In this document: piece by piece, positions 7,143 to 14,797 of the stretch
Layout of the letters: each line of letters begins with the position of its first letter
Numbering within the stretch: position 1 is the stretch's first letter
NCBI GenBank assembly: GCA_021648365.1
Contig: JAKISY010000106.1
Coordinates: 1 to 15,625, forward strand
Length of the DNA: 15,625 nt
DNA from: Verrucomicrobiales bacterium
GTDB lineage: Bacteria > Verrucomicrobiota > Verrucomicrobiia > Verrucomicrobiales > DEV007
Direction of reading: 5' to 3'
Made by a program: the position numbers and the translations under genes
Notes under the pieces: generated by a model
What the model saw: only the letters and a program-made list of their open reading frames with translations
Databases searched by the model: none
Told to the model about the DNA's origin: nothing

Positions 7143-7183
7143 AAGTTAGAAGTTTGAAAATTGAAGTTTAAAAATTGAATTAG
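7142..7183 (+). repeat. Degenerate heptad repeat (GAAGTTT type)
   Basis: Six consecutive 7-base units fill the gap before creD: GAAGTTA, GAAGTTT, GAAAATT, GAAGTTT, AAAAATT, GAATTAG. They begin on the last base of the preceding stop codon. A related array (TTTCAAA/TCTCAAA) on the other strand precedes creC at 9383. The last unit contributes to the Shine-Dalgarno sequence of creD. Confidence 0.6.
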
Positions 7184-7186
7184 GAG
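7182..7186 (+). promoter_or_regulatory. Ribosome binding site of creD
   Basis: AGGAG lies five bases before the ATG at 7192. It is the clearest Shine-Dalgarno sequence before any gene in the window and settles the creD start. Confidence 0.75.
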
Positions 7187-7191
7187 TTATT

Positions 7192-8409
7192 ATGAATGTG
7201 AATCGATTGTTTGCTATATTGTTTATTGTGGTGGGGACGGGAGTGGCTTGGTTTGTATTGGGCAATGCTCTGACTTATCGAACGGCGGTCAGCGGTAGGG
7301 CACTGGGCAAAGCGGTGGAGGGGAACTGGGGGGTGCCGATGCGTCAAATGCATCCGGAGATCTTTTATATCTCGCCTACGGCTGCCAATGCGCGGCGGGA
7401 GATCCATCCCGAATCGAGCGATATCAAAGTGAATCTGGATTTTGACAAACAAAAAAAAGGTTTGTTGTGGTATCGAACGTATAAGGTGGATTTCAGTGCG
7501 GATTATATCATCAAAAATCCTACGCCGATCACCCAGACGATTTATATATCGTTCAAGTTTCCTGCTAAGGACGCTCGTTACGATCAGTTCAGTTTTGTGC
7601 TGGGTGAGAAAAAAGCCGATAAGGCTCCTCGAAATGGTGGCATCACGGATGCGGTGATTTTGAAAGCTGGCGAGCAGTTGCCGGTGAGATTGACTTATAC
7701 GGCTACGGGTTTGGATGATTGGATCTATTCTTTTGGCCGAAATCATTCTCGGGTGCGCAATTTTAATTTGGAAATGCTCACCGATTTTAAAGAAATCGAC
7801 ATCCCGGCGGGTAGTGAGTCGCCCACTTCACGGAAAGAGGCGGGCGAGGGTTTGCTGATGAACTGGAACTACAATGATGTGATCGGTGCTTCGGCCGTTG
7901 GCATGGCGATGCCAGCAGTCACAAACCCTGGACCGGTGGCAGCACGAATCACTTATTTTGCGCCGGTATCGCTGCTCTTTTTCTTTGCGGTGATCGTGAT
8001 ACTGGGAGCTGTTAGGAAGGTGGATCTGCATCCGATGAACTACTTTTTCCTCGCGGCGGGTTGTTTTGCTTTTCAGTTATTATTCTCCTATTTGGTCGAT
8101 CTGATACCTACCATTTTGGCTTTTGTGATAGCGGCTGCGGTGTCGTTGCTGTTGGTGAACTCCTACTTGGCGAAAGTCGTGGATCGGAAATTCGCTTTGG
8201 TTTCGGTGGGAGCTCAGTTTGCTTACATGGTGTTGTTCAGTGCGAGTTTTTTCTTCGAGGGATTGACGGGTATCACGATCACGATTGGGTCGATTGTGAC
8301 TTTGGCTGTCTTGATGTCGTTCACTGCCAAGGTGGATTGGAGCGAGATTTTCAAACGCGAGCCTAAAGTGAAGGTTAATATGATGCCTGATTTGCCGGTG
8401 AAACATTGA
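7192..8409 (+). CDS. creD: CreD-family inner membrane protein
   Basis: CreD is an inner membrane protein induced by CreBC; in Enterobacteria it is linked to envelope integrity and colicin tolerance, and its biochemical role is unknown. This product is 405 residues (E. coli CreD about 450). Features: an N-terminal membrane segment (about 6-24); the family motif VEGNWGVPM (42-50), corresponding to the sWGgpQ segment; a soluble, presumably periplasmic domain to about 252; then five predicted membrane segments (about 255-273, 282-302, 304-325, 333-352, 358-377) starting with the typical HPMNYFFLA. The end TAKVDW is typical of CreD. The gene has a good ribosome binding site and follows the secreted-protein gene by 49 bp, so both are probably cotranscribed under the cre tags. 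creB follows after 237 bp. Confidence 0.85.
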   Translation: MNVNRLFAILFIVVGTGVAWFVLGNALTYRTAVSGRALGKAVEGNWGVPMRQMHPEIFYISPTAANARREIHPESSDIKVNLDFDKQKKGLLWYRTYKVDFSADYIIKNPTPITQTIYISFKFPAKDARYDQFSFVLGEKKADKAPRNGGITDAVILKAGEQLPVRLTYTATGLDDWIYSFGRNHSRVRNFNLEMLTDFKEIDIPAGSESPTSRKEAGEGLLMNWNYNDVIGASAVGMAMPAVTNPGPVAARITYFAPVSLLFFFAVIVILGAVRKVDLHPMNYFFLAAGCFAFQLLFSYLVDLIPTILAFVIAAAVSLLLVNSYLAKVVDRKFALVSVGAQFAYMVLFSASFFFEGLTGITITIGSIVTLAVLMSFTAKVDWSEIFKREPKVKVNMMPDLPVKH

Positions 8410-8430
8410 AGAGGAATACCGAGTGGTAAG

Positions 8431-8506
8431 CACAGATTACGCAACCGGAGCGAAGCGGAGATAGCTGGAGACAATTACTCGAAGGCAAATGGACGCAGAT
8501 AAGAGG
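8431..8506. repeat. Split copy of a dispersed intergenic repeat
   Basis: CACAGATTACGC (8431-8442) and GGACGCAGATAAGAGG (8491-8506) resemble the two halves of the element at 10905-10938 (AACCGCGGATAGCGCGGATG, then AACGCTGATAAGAG), but here 48 bases separate them. From memory, such 'CGGATTACGCGGAT' sequences are widespread between genes in environmental bacteria. The intervening 48 bases show no clear structure. Low-to-moderate confidence that the two copies are homologous. Confidence 0.4.
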
Positions 8507-8617
8507 GATATGGAATGATGAAGCTCAACTTAAACCTCTGAGGATATGACTGTGAAATTGGGTGTGTGTTTTGGTTTGCGATTGTGTTTAGCGAAGGAGA
8601 AGGTTTGAGTGACTAAT

Positions 8618-8640
8618 CATGGGCTGGAAGCCCATGCTAC
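8618..8640 (-). repeat. REP-like palindrome with GTAG head
   Basis: CATGGGCT (8618-8625) and AGCCCATG (8629-8636) form a perfect 8-bp stem with a 3-base loop. On the minus strand it is preceded by the tetranucleotide GTAG (CTAC at 8637-8640), the layout of classical REP elements mobilised by RAYT (TnpA-REP) transposases. It ends six bases before the creB start codon, where a ribosome binding site would be. No transposase gene is in the window. Confidence 0.65.
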
Positions 8641-8646
8641 GGATTT

Positions 8647-9354
8647 ATGAAAAAGCGTATCATTGTGATAGAGGACGAACCATCGATCCTCGATAATATT
8701 CTGTATTCTCTAGAGAGTGACGGGTTTGAGGTTTGTGCTTGCACGACTGGAGGAGAGGGGCTTGAGCAGTTTAGGAAAAATGGGGCGGATTTGATCGTGT
8801 TGGATGTCGGTCTGCCGGATACCTCGGGTTTTGAACTGTGCCCGCTGCTTCGTCAAGATTCTGATGTGCCAGTGATTTTCCTGACTGCTCGTGCCGAGGA
8901 GGTGGATCGCATCGTCGGGCTGGAGATGGGGGCCGATGATTACATGGTGAAGCCCTTCAGTCCTCGTGAGCTCAGCGCACGGGTGCGAGCGGTGCTGCGC
9001 CGTTATCGACCCGCGTGCGAGGAGGACTTGGAGGCGCCATCTAGCACACAGGAAAAACGGGGTATTCCTTTTCAGATTGATGACGAAAGGGTGCAGGTGA
9101 CTTATTTTGATGAGTTGCTGAGTTTGTCCTCCACAGAATTTCGCTTGTTGCGAATTTTGTGCAAACATCCAGGCAGGGTGTATTCGCGTGCGCAGTTGAT
9201 GGAGATCGCCTGGAGCGAACCTGAAGCGGCGATGGAGCGCACGGTGGATGCCCACATCAAAAGCCTACGTGGCAAAATGAGAGTCGTGAACGATACCCAC
9301 GATGCGATAGAAACCCACCGAGGCATGGGCTATTCCTTACGAGAAAAATGGTAG
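8647..9354 (+). CDS. creB: CreB response regulator (OmpR/PhoB type)
   Basis: This two-component response regulator has an N-terminal receiver domain (about 1-120) and a winged-helix DNA-binding domain (about 140-233), 235 residues in all (E. coli CreB 229). Acidic residues Asp10-Glu11, phospho-acceptor Asp53 (VLDVGLPDTSGFELC), Thr80 and Lys102 (KPFSPREL) are all present. The stretches DVGLPDTSGFELC, FLTARAEEVDRIVGLEMG and ADDYMVKPFSPRE are close to E. coli CreB and set it apart from general PhoB-like regulators. creC follows after 67 bp. The gene has no Shine-Dalgarno sequence; a REP palindrome ends six bases before the ATG. Predicted targets are the TTCAC tandem sites at 5061 and 5243. The 237 bp before creB contain no tandem tag, so I see no autoregulatory site there. 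Confidence 0.9.
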   Translation: MKKRIIVIEDEPSILDNILYSLESDGFEVCACTTGGEGLEQFRKNGADLIVLDVGLPDTSGFELCPLLRQDSDVPVIFLTARAEEVDRIVGLEMGADDYMVKPFSPRELSARVRAVLRRYRPACEEDLEAPSSTQEKRGIPFQIDDERVQVTYFDELLSLSSTEFRLLRILCKHPGRVYSRAQLMEIAWSEPEAAMERTVDAHIKSLRGKMRVVNDTHDAIETHRGMGYSLREKW

Positions 9355-9382
9355 GGAAGGAGAGCTATGGTATTTTTTATCA

Positions 9383-9417
9383 TTTCAAATCTCAAATCTC
9401 AAATTTTAAATTTCACC
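9383..9417 (-). repeat. Degenerate heptad repeat (TTTGARA type)
   Basis: Five 7-base units, TTTCAAA, TCTCAAA, TCTCAAA, TTTTAAA, TTTCACC, fill the end of the creB-creC gap up to four bases before the creC start. On the minus strand they read TTTGAAA/TTTGAGA, the same type as the array before creD (7142), but inverted. Confidence 0.55.
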
Positions 9418-9421
9418 ACCC

Positions 9422-10885
9422 ATGTCCACCGCTACACGCAGCTTGATTGGTTTTCTATTGATTGTTGCCGCTGCATTTTACCTTTTGCTCGACAAGGTGA
9501 TGGAGCGAGTGGAGCGGCAGTACATGGAGGCGGTCGAGGAGACGATGGTGGATACGGTGAATCTGTTTGCTGCACTTGCAGAACAGTCGTTTCGTTCGGA
9601 GGGTGTTCGCTTTGCTAACTTTGGCGAGATGTTTACAGCGGCTCATCGTCGAAATTTTGAGGCGAAAATTTATCAAGTAATCAAAAGCGAGGTGGAGATG
9701 GATGTTTACATCACCGATGCGCAAGGAATCGTGTTGTTTGATTCTCGCGAGACCTCGCATATGGGGCAAGACTATTCCCAATGGCGAGATGTGTTTCTTG
9801 CTTTGCAAGGTAAGTATGGAGCCCGCTCTAGTCGAGTGCGGGAGGATAATGAAGATTCATCGATCCTCTACCTCGCGGTGCCTCTGCGTCATGATGACCG
9901 GATAGTAGGCAGTCTGACTTTGATCAAGCCGCAGAACAGTGTTTTTGCTTTTCGCGACGCCACGCGCAAGGAGATCCTGCGCACGGGCACGTTGGCTTTG
10001 CTTGGCACCGGTTTTGCAGCGTTGCTGGTTTCGATATGGATGTCGCGTCCTGTACGTAAGCTCACCGATTACGCGCGTGCGATACGGCGGGGAGAGCGGG
10101 TGTCGCGACCCAAGTTGGCTACTCCTGAAATGCGCACTTTGGGCGATGCTCTGGAAGGTATGCGCGAGTCTTTGGAGGACCGGAAATACGTCGAGACTTA
10201 TGTGCAAACTCTAACCCATGAGATGAAAAGCCCAGTGGCGGCGATTCGGGGAGCTTCGGAGTTGCTGCAAGAGGGCGATGCGGTGCCGTTGGACAAACAA
10301 CAGCAGTTTTTGGATAATATCTGCATCGAGACAGATCGCTTGCAGAAGATCATAGACCAGTTGCTGGCACTGTCCACGATCGAGAGTCAGAAGGCTTTGG
10401 CTGATCCGAGTAGTTTGCCGCTGGCAGATTTGATCTTGCGAGTTTGCAATAATCTTGAGCCTTCTTTACAGGCGAAAGAACTGGTTTTGGAACGAGATTT
10501 TACAGAAGAAATCAACCAGGGGCTTAAAGTTTGCGGTGAGGAGTTTTTGTTAAAAACAGCGATAGCGAATTTGCTACAAAATGCGATTGAGTTCTCTGTG
10601 CGCGGATCAACGATTCGAGTGAAATTGAGGCAATTGATGGTGGGGCAAAACAAGATGCTGTCTTTGACTATCCGTAACGAAGGTCCTGAGATTCCGGACT
10701 ACGCCGTGGAGCGAGTGTTCGAGCGATTTTATTCGCTGAAACATCCGGATACGGGCAAAAAAAGTTCAGGTTTGGGTTTGTGTTTTGTCAGAGAAGCAGC
10801 GGAGCTGCATCAGGGCAAAGCGCGTCTCTACAATCGCGAGGATGGAGAAGGGGTGGTGGCTGAGTTGTTACTGCCGGTAGAGTGA
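9422..10885 (+). CDS. creC: CreC sensor histidine kinase
   Basis: This membrane-bound sensor kinase partners CreB. It has 487 residues (E. coli CreC 474). Order: membrane segment 1 (about 7-24); a Cache-like periplasmic domain with the CreC-typical MGQDYSQWRDVFLALQGKYG (114-133); membrane segment 2 (about 187-206); a HAMP-like linker; the H-box TLTHEMKSPVAAI with phospho-acceptor His266; the N-box NLLQNAIEF (383-391); F-box FERFYSL; and G2 box SSGLGLCFV (448-456). The G1 box reads IRNEGPEIP, with Asn for the usual Asp and Glu for the second Gly, which may weaken nucleotide binding or be a tolerated variant. No Shine-Dalgarno sequence is seen; the start follows a heptad array. A terminator lies about 70 bp downstream. 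The stimulus is unknown; related systems respond to carbon metabolism (E. coli) or penicillin-binding-protein inhibition (Aeromonas, Pseudomonas). Confidence 0.9.
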   Translation: MSTATRSLIGFLLIVAAAFYLLLDKVMERVERQYMEAVEETMVDTVNLFAALAEQSFRSEGVRFANFGEMFTAAHRRNFEAKIYQVIKSEVEMDVYITDAQGIVLFDSRETSHMGQDYSQWRDVFLALQGKYGARSSRVREDNEDSSILYLAVPLRHDDRIVGSLTLIKPQNSVFAFRDATRKEILRTGTLALLGTGFAALLVSIWMSRPVRKLTDYARAIRRGERVSRPKLATPEMRTLGDALEGMRESLEDRKYVETYVQTLTHEMKSPVAAIRGASELLQEGDAVPLDKQQQFLDNICIETDRLQKIIDQLLALSTIESQKALADPSSLPLADLILRVCNNLEPSLQAKELVLERDFTEEINQGLKVCGEEFLLKTAIANLLQNAIEFSVRGSTIRVKLRQLMVGQNKMLSLTIRNEGPEIPDYAVERVFERFYSLKHPDTGKKSSGLGLCFVREAAELHQGKARLYNREDGEGVVAELLLPVE

Positions 10886-10904
10886 GAGGGGGAGTAAAGA
10901 GTTT

Positions 10905-10938
10905 AACCGCGGATAGCGCGGATGAACGCTGATAAGAG
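10905..10938. repeat. Dispersed intergenic repeat of the 'CGGAT' type
   Basis: A short sequence built on repeated CGGAT/GCTGAT words (AACCGCGGATAGCGCGGATG followed by AACGCTGATAAGAG) sits just after creC. Its parts recur, split, at 8431-8506. Similar sequences are known to me as common intergenic repeats in environmental bacteria; function unknown. Confidence 0.45.
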
Positions 10939-10947
10939 AATAGGTTT

Positions 10948-11031
10948 TTTGGAGTGCTTGCGGCTTGACGCAGCTTTTTTTTTATTGGCGGATGAGGTGA
11001 GCAAGGCGGTGTCGAGCCACCGCACTCCAAA
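10948..11031. repeat. REPIN-like element: two inverted REP palindromes
   Basis: The ends TTTGGAGTGC (10948-10957) and GCACTCCAAA (11022-11031) are perfect complements; similarity continues inward imperfectly for about 13 bp. Each end has the REP layout: a GGAG head followed by a small palindrome. On the right, GCGGTG/CACCGC forms a 6-bp stem with loop TCGAGC; on the left, TGCG/CGCA with loop GCTTGA. The element fills most of the gap between the converging creC and formate dehydrogenase genes. It is probably a non-autonomous unit moved by a RAYT transposase encoded elsewhere, or a MITE. Confidence 0.65.
10956..10983 (+). terminator. Intrinsic terminator of creC
   Basis: The left arm of the repeat folds as TGCG/CGCA extended by GC/GC across a bulged T (10956-10974), and is directly followed by nine T (10975-10983). 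This is the form of a rho-independent terminator for plus-strand transcription leaving creC, 70 bp after its stop. The mobile palindrome thus seems to serve as terminator. Confidence 0.6.
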
Positions 11032-11041
11032 GGGATTGAAC

Positions 11042-13780
11042 TTATTTGGCAGTTAGCTCGGCTGGCTTGACTTTCACGATATCCACTGAGGTGACTTTGT
11101 ATTCTGGGCACATGGTATCGCCATCGTGCACATCCGAGGTGACGTTGTTGACCATGTGTTCGGGGAAATGGAAGGTGGTGTAGAGGATGCCGGCTTTGAC
11201 TTCTTCGCTGACTTCTGCTTCGAGGGTGACTTCACCTCGTGAGGAGGTGATGCATACTAGATCTCCTGTGCGGATATTTTTGGCTTTGGCGTCTGCGGGA
11301 TGGATCACGAGGATGTCCTTGGTCACGATCAGGTTGTTGTTGGTGCGCCGTGTCATGGTGCCGCAGTTGTAATGCTCGAGCAGACGTCCGGTGGTGAGGA
11401 TGAAGGGGTAGTCTTTGCCGTGTTCTTCGATCTCTTTGGATTCTTGAAATTCGATGAAGTGGAATTTTCCCAGTCCGCGGGTGAATGACTCGGTGTGCAA
11501 GATGGTGGTGCTCTCGCAGCCTTCCTGGATGGGCCACTGCTTGCCGTTGTCTCCTAATCCTTCCCAGGTAGCGCCTTTGAAAAAGGGCACGATGCCTGCG
11601 ACTTCTGCGAGGGTGCCTTCGGCTGAATAGTCGGCTTGCGGGTATCCCATGCGATTCATGATTTCGACGAGGATTTGTCCGTCGGGCTTGGTACCTTCGA
11701 GTGGTGGCACTGCGGCGTTGACGCGCTGGATGCGGCGTTCACCATTGGTGAAAGTGCCGGATTTTTCTAGGAAAGAAGCGGCGGGTAAAATGACATCGGC
11801 ATAGGCGGCGGTTTCGGTCATGAAGATCTCTTGCACGACGAGGAAATCAAGATTTGCCATCGCTGCGCGCACCGCTTCGGAGTTAGGGTCAGTTTGCACC
11901 ACGTCTTCTCCCATCAGCCAGAGGGATTTCAGTTCTCCACTGCGGGCAGCTTCGAACATTTCGGGGATTTTGTAACCGATTTCACTGGAGACTTTAGCTC
12001 CATAATAATCTTCGTAACGCGCCTGCATCTCGGGGTCGGTGACGTCGAGGTAACCTGCGCCTTGATGCGGTTGGGCACCCATGTCGGCGGCTCCTTGCAC
12101 GTTATTTTGTCCGCGCAGTGGGTTCACGCCCACTCCACGCCGTCCGATATTTCCAGTCATCATCGCGAGGTTGGCGATCAGCATCACCGTTTTGGCGCCC
12201 TGGCTGTGCTCGGTGACGCCGAGTCCGTGGAAGGACATGGCGCTTGGAGCGCTGGCGTATTCGATGGCGGCGGCTTTGACTTGTTCGCGTGGCACGCCGG
12301 TGAGTTTTTCGATGGCGTCGAGGTCGAGGGAGTTTAAGCCGTTTTTGAGTTCGTTCCAGTTTTCGCAACGTTGATCGATGAAGTCCTGATCTACCAATCC
12401 TGCTTCGGAAATGTAGTAGCTGAACATATTGAGCAGGGCGACATTGGTGCCAGGGCGCAGTTGTAGATGGTGTTTGGCGTAGGGGGTGATCTCGATTTCG
12501 CGTGGGTCGATGATGATCAGAGGGATGCCTTTCATTGCCCGTTGTTTGATTTTGGCTCCAGTGACGGGGTGCCCTTGGGTGGGGTTGGCTCCGACCACCA
12601 GCATGCACTCGGTCACGTTGATGTCATCAATGGAGTTAGTGGCGGCACCGGTTCCAAAACTTTTCTGCATGCCCCAAGCGGTGGGGGAGTGACAGACGCG
12701 GGCGCAGCAGTCGATGTTATTGGTACCGATGACTGCGCGGATGAATTTTTGCATCAGGTAGTTTTCCTCATTGGTGCAGCGGGCAGAGGATATGCCGGCT
12801 ACCGCGTCGGCACCGTGATCTTTGACGATGCGCTTGAGGTTCTCTGCAATGTGGTCGTAAGCTTCGTCCCAAGTGACCTCTTCGAGTTCGCCATTCTTTC
12901 GAATCAGCGGAGTGCGCAGGCGATCGGGGTGATTGTAGAAGCGGAAGGCGTAGCGTCCTTTGAGGCAGGTGTGGGCGCCGTTGGTTTCAGCATCCCATGG
13001 GGCTTGGATGGAGAGCACTCGACCGCCAGCTGTGGCTACTTCTAAATTGCAACCGACGCCACAATAGGTGCAGATGGTGCGGGTGTGCGCGGTGGCTTCG
13101 ATGGATTTGGACTGGAAAATATCGGAGATGGCTGATGTCGGACAGGCTTGGGCGCAGGCGCCACAAGAGACGCAGTCGGAGTCTTCGAAGCTGGTATCGA
13201 GACCTTTGATGATGCGGGCATCAAAGCCGCGTCCGTGCATACTGAGCACCAATTGCCCTTGAATTTCATCGCAGGCACGCACACAGCGGGAGCAGTTGAT
13301 GCATTTGGACAGGTCGGACGTCATGTAGGCATGGGAGAGATCCTTTTCACGGTCGAGGTGGTTTTTCCCTTTTGGATAGCGCACGTCGCGCACGCCGACT
13401 TTGGCGGCTACGTCTTGCAGCTCGCAGTTGCCGTTCACTTCGCAGGTGAGGCAATCGAGCGGGTGGTCAGTGAGTACCAGTTCGATGATGTTGCGCCGCA
13501 GTTTTTGGACTTTCTGAGATTCGGTGAAAATGTGCAGACCTGGTGTGAGCGGCGTGTGGCAGGAGGCGACGGTGCGTCTCGGTCCACCGGCATCCAGAGC
13601 GACTTCCACAGAGCAGACGCGGCAAGCACCGTAGGGTTCGAGCTGAGGCGCATCGCAGAGGGTGGGCACATGTCCGCGTCCTTTGTGGCGATCGATGAAG
13701 TTGAGCAAGGACTCGTTTTCTTTGATCAGATGCGGGGCGCCGTCGATGTAGGCGGTGTTTTCTTTAGCGAGTTGAATCAT
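11042..13780 (-). CDS. fdsA: NAD-dependent formate dehydrogenase, alpha (molybdopterin) subunit
   Basis: This is the catalytic subunit oxidising formate to CO2 (or the reverse), with electrons passed along Fe-S clusters to the NADH-binding beta subunit in the cytoplasm. It has 912 residues. The N-terminal NuoG-like part shows a [2Fe-2S] site (Cys42, 53, 56, 74), the His106-Cys110/113/119 cluster motif, and two ferredoxin [4Fe-4S] motifs (Cys160/163/166/170 and 203/206/209/213). The bis-MGD part follows with CTYCGVGC (Cys237/240/244) and Cys272, conserved Lys274, and the active site CARVCHSPT, where Cys363 takes the place of selenocysteine in E. coli FdhF, next to His364. GVNPLRGQNNVQGAADMG is typical of formate dehydrogenases. 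No Tat signal is present, fitting a soluble enzyme. The beta-subunit gene ends 21 bp upstream. Hydrogenase- or ferredoxin-coupled versions remain possible, but the NuoF-type partner favours NAD. Confidence 0.92.
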   Translation of the reverse strand: MIQLAKENTAYIDGAPHLIKENESLLNFIDRHKGRGHVPTLCDAPQLEPYGACRVCSVEVALDAGGPRRTVASCHTPLTPGLHIFTESQKVQKLRRNIIELVLTDHPLDCLTCEVNGNCELQDVAAKVGVRDVRYPKGKNHLDREKDLSHAYMTSDLSKCINCSRCVRACDEIQGQLVLSMHGRGFDARIIKGLDTSFEDSDCVSCGACAQACPTSAISDIFQSKSIEATAHTRTICTYCGVGCNLEVATAGGRVLSIQAPWDAETNGAHTCLKGRYAFRFYNHPDRLRTPLIRKNGELEEVTWDEAYDHIAENLKRIVKDHGADAVAGISSARCTNEENYLMQKFIRAVIGTNNIDCCARVCHSPTAWGMQKSFGTGAATNSIDDINVTECMLVVGANPTQGHPVTGAKIKQRAMKGIPLIIIDPREIEITPYAKHHLQLRPGTNVALLNMFSYYISEAGLVDQDFIDQRCENWNELKNGLNSLDLDAIEKLTGVPREQVKAAAIEYASAPSAMSFHGLGVTEHSQGAKTVMLIANLAMMTGNIGRRGVGVNPLRGQNNVQGAADMGAQPHQGAGYLDVTDPEMQARYEDYYGAKVSSEIGYKIPEMFEAARSGELKSLWLMGEDVVQTDPNSEAVRAAMANLDFLVVQEIFMTETAAYADVILPAASFLEKSGTFTNGERRIQRVNAAVPPLEGTKPDGQILVEIMNRMGYPQADYSAEGTLAEVAGIVPFFKGATWEGLGDNGKQWPIQEGCESTTILHTESFTRGLGKFHFIEFQESKEIEEHGKDYPFILTTGRLLEHYNCGTMTRRTNNNLIVTKDILVIHPADAKAKNIRTGDLVCITSSRGEVTLEAEVSEEVKAGILYTTFHFPEHMVNNVTSDVHDGDTMCPEYKVTSVDIVKVKPAELTAK

Positions 13781-13801
13781 GGCAGGCGAAGGGGAAGAAG
13801 G

Positions 13802-14797
13802 TTAGCTTTTGAAGTAGGGACTGAGTTCGTCAGCGAAGTATTGCAGCGCATTTTTGATCGGCAGAGGCACGCCTCCACCGAGGGCGCAGAGGGAGGTTTG
13901 CTCCAGAGTTTCGAGCAGATCTTGGATGAGTTCGGGGTCGATTTTGAATTGATCGTCCTCGCGGGCTTTGTGGATCAGCTCCTGTCCACGTGTGGAGCCG
14001 AGACGGCAGGGAAAGCATTTGCCGCAAGATTCGTCGGCGGTGAATTGGAAGAGGTGCTCGATGTATTCGATCATTGGAAAGGTTTCTGGGATGCTGATGA
14101 TACCAGCGTGGCCAAGTAAAAAACCGGCTTCACTGAAGGATTCAAAATCCACGGTGAGTTCTTTGATTTTTTCAATTGGGACTAGACCTCCGAGTGGACC
14201 GCCTACTTGAATCGCTTTGACGGGTGTTTTGAAGCCGCCTCCTAGTTCGTCGACTACTTGTGTGAGCGGGGTGCCCATGGCGACTTCATACACCCCGGGG
14301 CGCTTAAAGTGGCTGTCGATGGAGACGAGTTTAGGACCGGTGGATTTCTCTGTGCCGATGTTAGCAAAAGCTTCGCCGCCGAGAGTTAAGATGCTGTGCA
14401 GGTTGGCGAAGGTTTCTACGTTGTTAAGAATGGTAGGTTTGCGGAACAGCCCTTCGATGGTGGGGAAAGGTGGGCGCACGCGCACTTCGGGACGTTGACC
14501 TTCGATGGATGCGAGCAGTGCGGTTTCTTCTCCGCAAATATAAGCTCCTGCGCCTTTGATGGTCTTGAGGTCAAAGTCAAAACCGCTGGAAAAGATATCT
14601 TTGCCGAGCCAACCGGCGTCTTTGAGATCGCGGATGGCATCGTTGATGACCGTGATGGAGTGGGGGTATTCGGCACGGATGTAGAGCACGCCCGTATTTG
14701 CTCCGGCAAACCATCCTGCGAGGATCATGCCAAAGAGCACGGAATGCGGTTGTTCCTCCATCAGGTATTTGTCGATGTAGGCGCCTGGGTCGCCTTC
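13802..14797 (-). CDS. fdsB: NAD-dependent formate dehydrogenase, beta (NuoF-like) subunit, 5' end missing
   Basis: This flavoprotein subunit transfers electrons from the alpha subunit to NAD+. The visible 331 residues begin at EGDPGAYIDKYLMEEQPHSV, the FMN-domain motif normally preceded by about 180-220 residues. The GAGAYICGEETALL segment is the nucleotide-binding motif of NuoF/HoxF proteins; an SLBB-like domain follows, then the [4Fe-4S] ligands ESCGKCFPC and the distal Cys in TSLCALGG. At the 5' side the frame stays open to 14830 but loses similarity before 14797 (the expected CNAD before EGDPG is absent) and reaches an in-frame TAG at 14831-14833. An ATG at 14761 exists but lies inside the conserved FMN domain and cannot be the true start. 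The gene is cut by the junction with the aldo/keto reductase. The gamma (NuoE-like) subunit that usually precedes it is absent, presumably beyond the break. Confidence 0.88.
   Translation of the reverse strand, partial: EGDPGAYIDKYLMEEQPHSVLFGMILAGWFAGANTGVLYIRAEYPHSITVINDAIRDLKDAGWLGKDIFSSGFDFDLKTIKGAGAYICGEETALLASIEGQRPEVRVRPPFPTIEGLFRKPTILNNVETFANLHSILTLGGEAFANIGTEKSTGPKLVSIDSHFKRPGVYEVAMGTPLTQVVDELGGGFKTPVKAIQVGGPLGGLVPIEKIKELTVDFESFSEAGFLLGHAGIISIPETFPMIEYIEHLFQFTADESCGKCFPCRLGSTRGQELIHKAREDDQFKIDPELIQDLLETLEQTSLCALGGGVPLPIKNALQYFADELSPYFKS

Noticed and set aside
10676..10693. CreC as an inactive pseudokinase
   Set aside because: The changed G1 box suggested it, but the phospho-acceptor histidine, N-box, F-box and G2 box are intact and the frame is full length, so an active kinase is more likely.
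13148..14119. Long plus-strand open frame of 323 codons opposite the formate dehydrogenase genes
   Set aside because: It is antisense to two well-supported coding regions, shows no family motif, and follows from the codon bias of the genes on the other strand. The same applies to other long antisense frames at 18-611, 12467-13045 and 7180-7746.
14759..14761. ATG at 14761 as the start of the formate dehydrogenase beta subunit
   Set aside because: Conserved FMN-domain sequence (EGDPGAYIDKYL) continues upstream of it in frame, so the gene is truncated rather than starting there.
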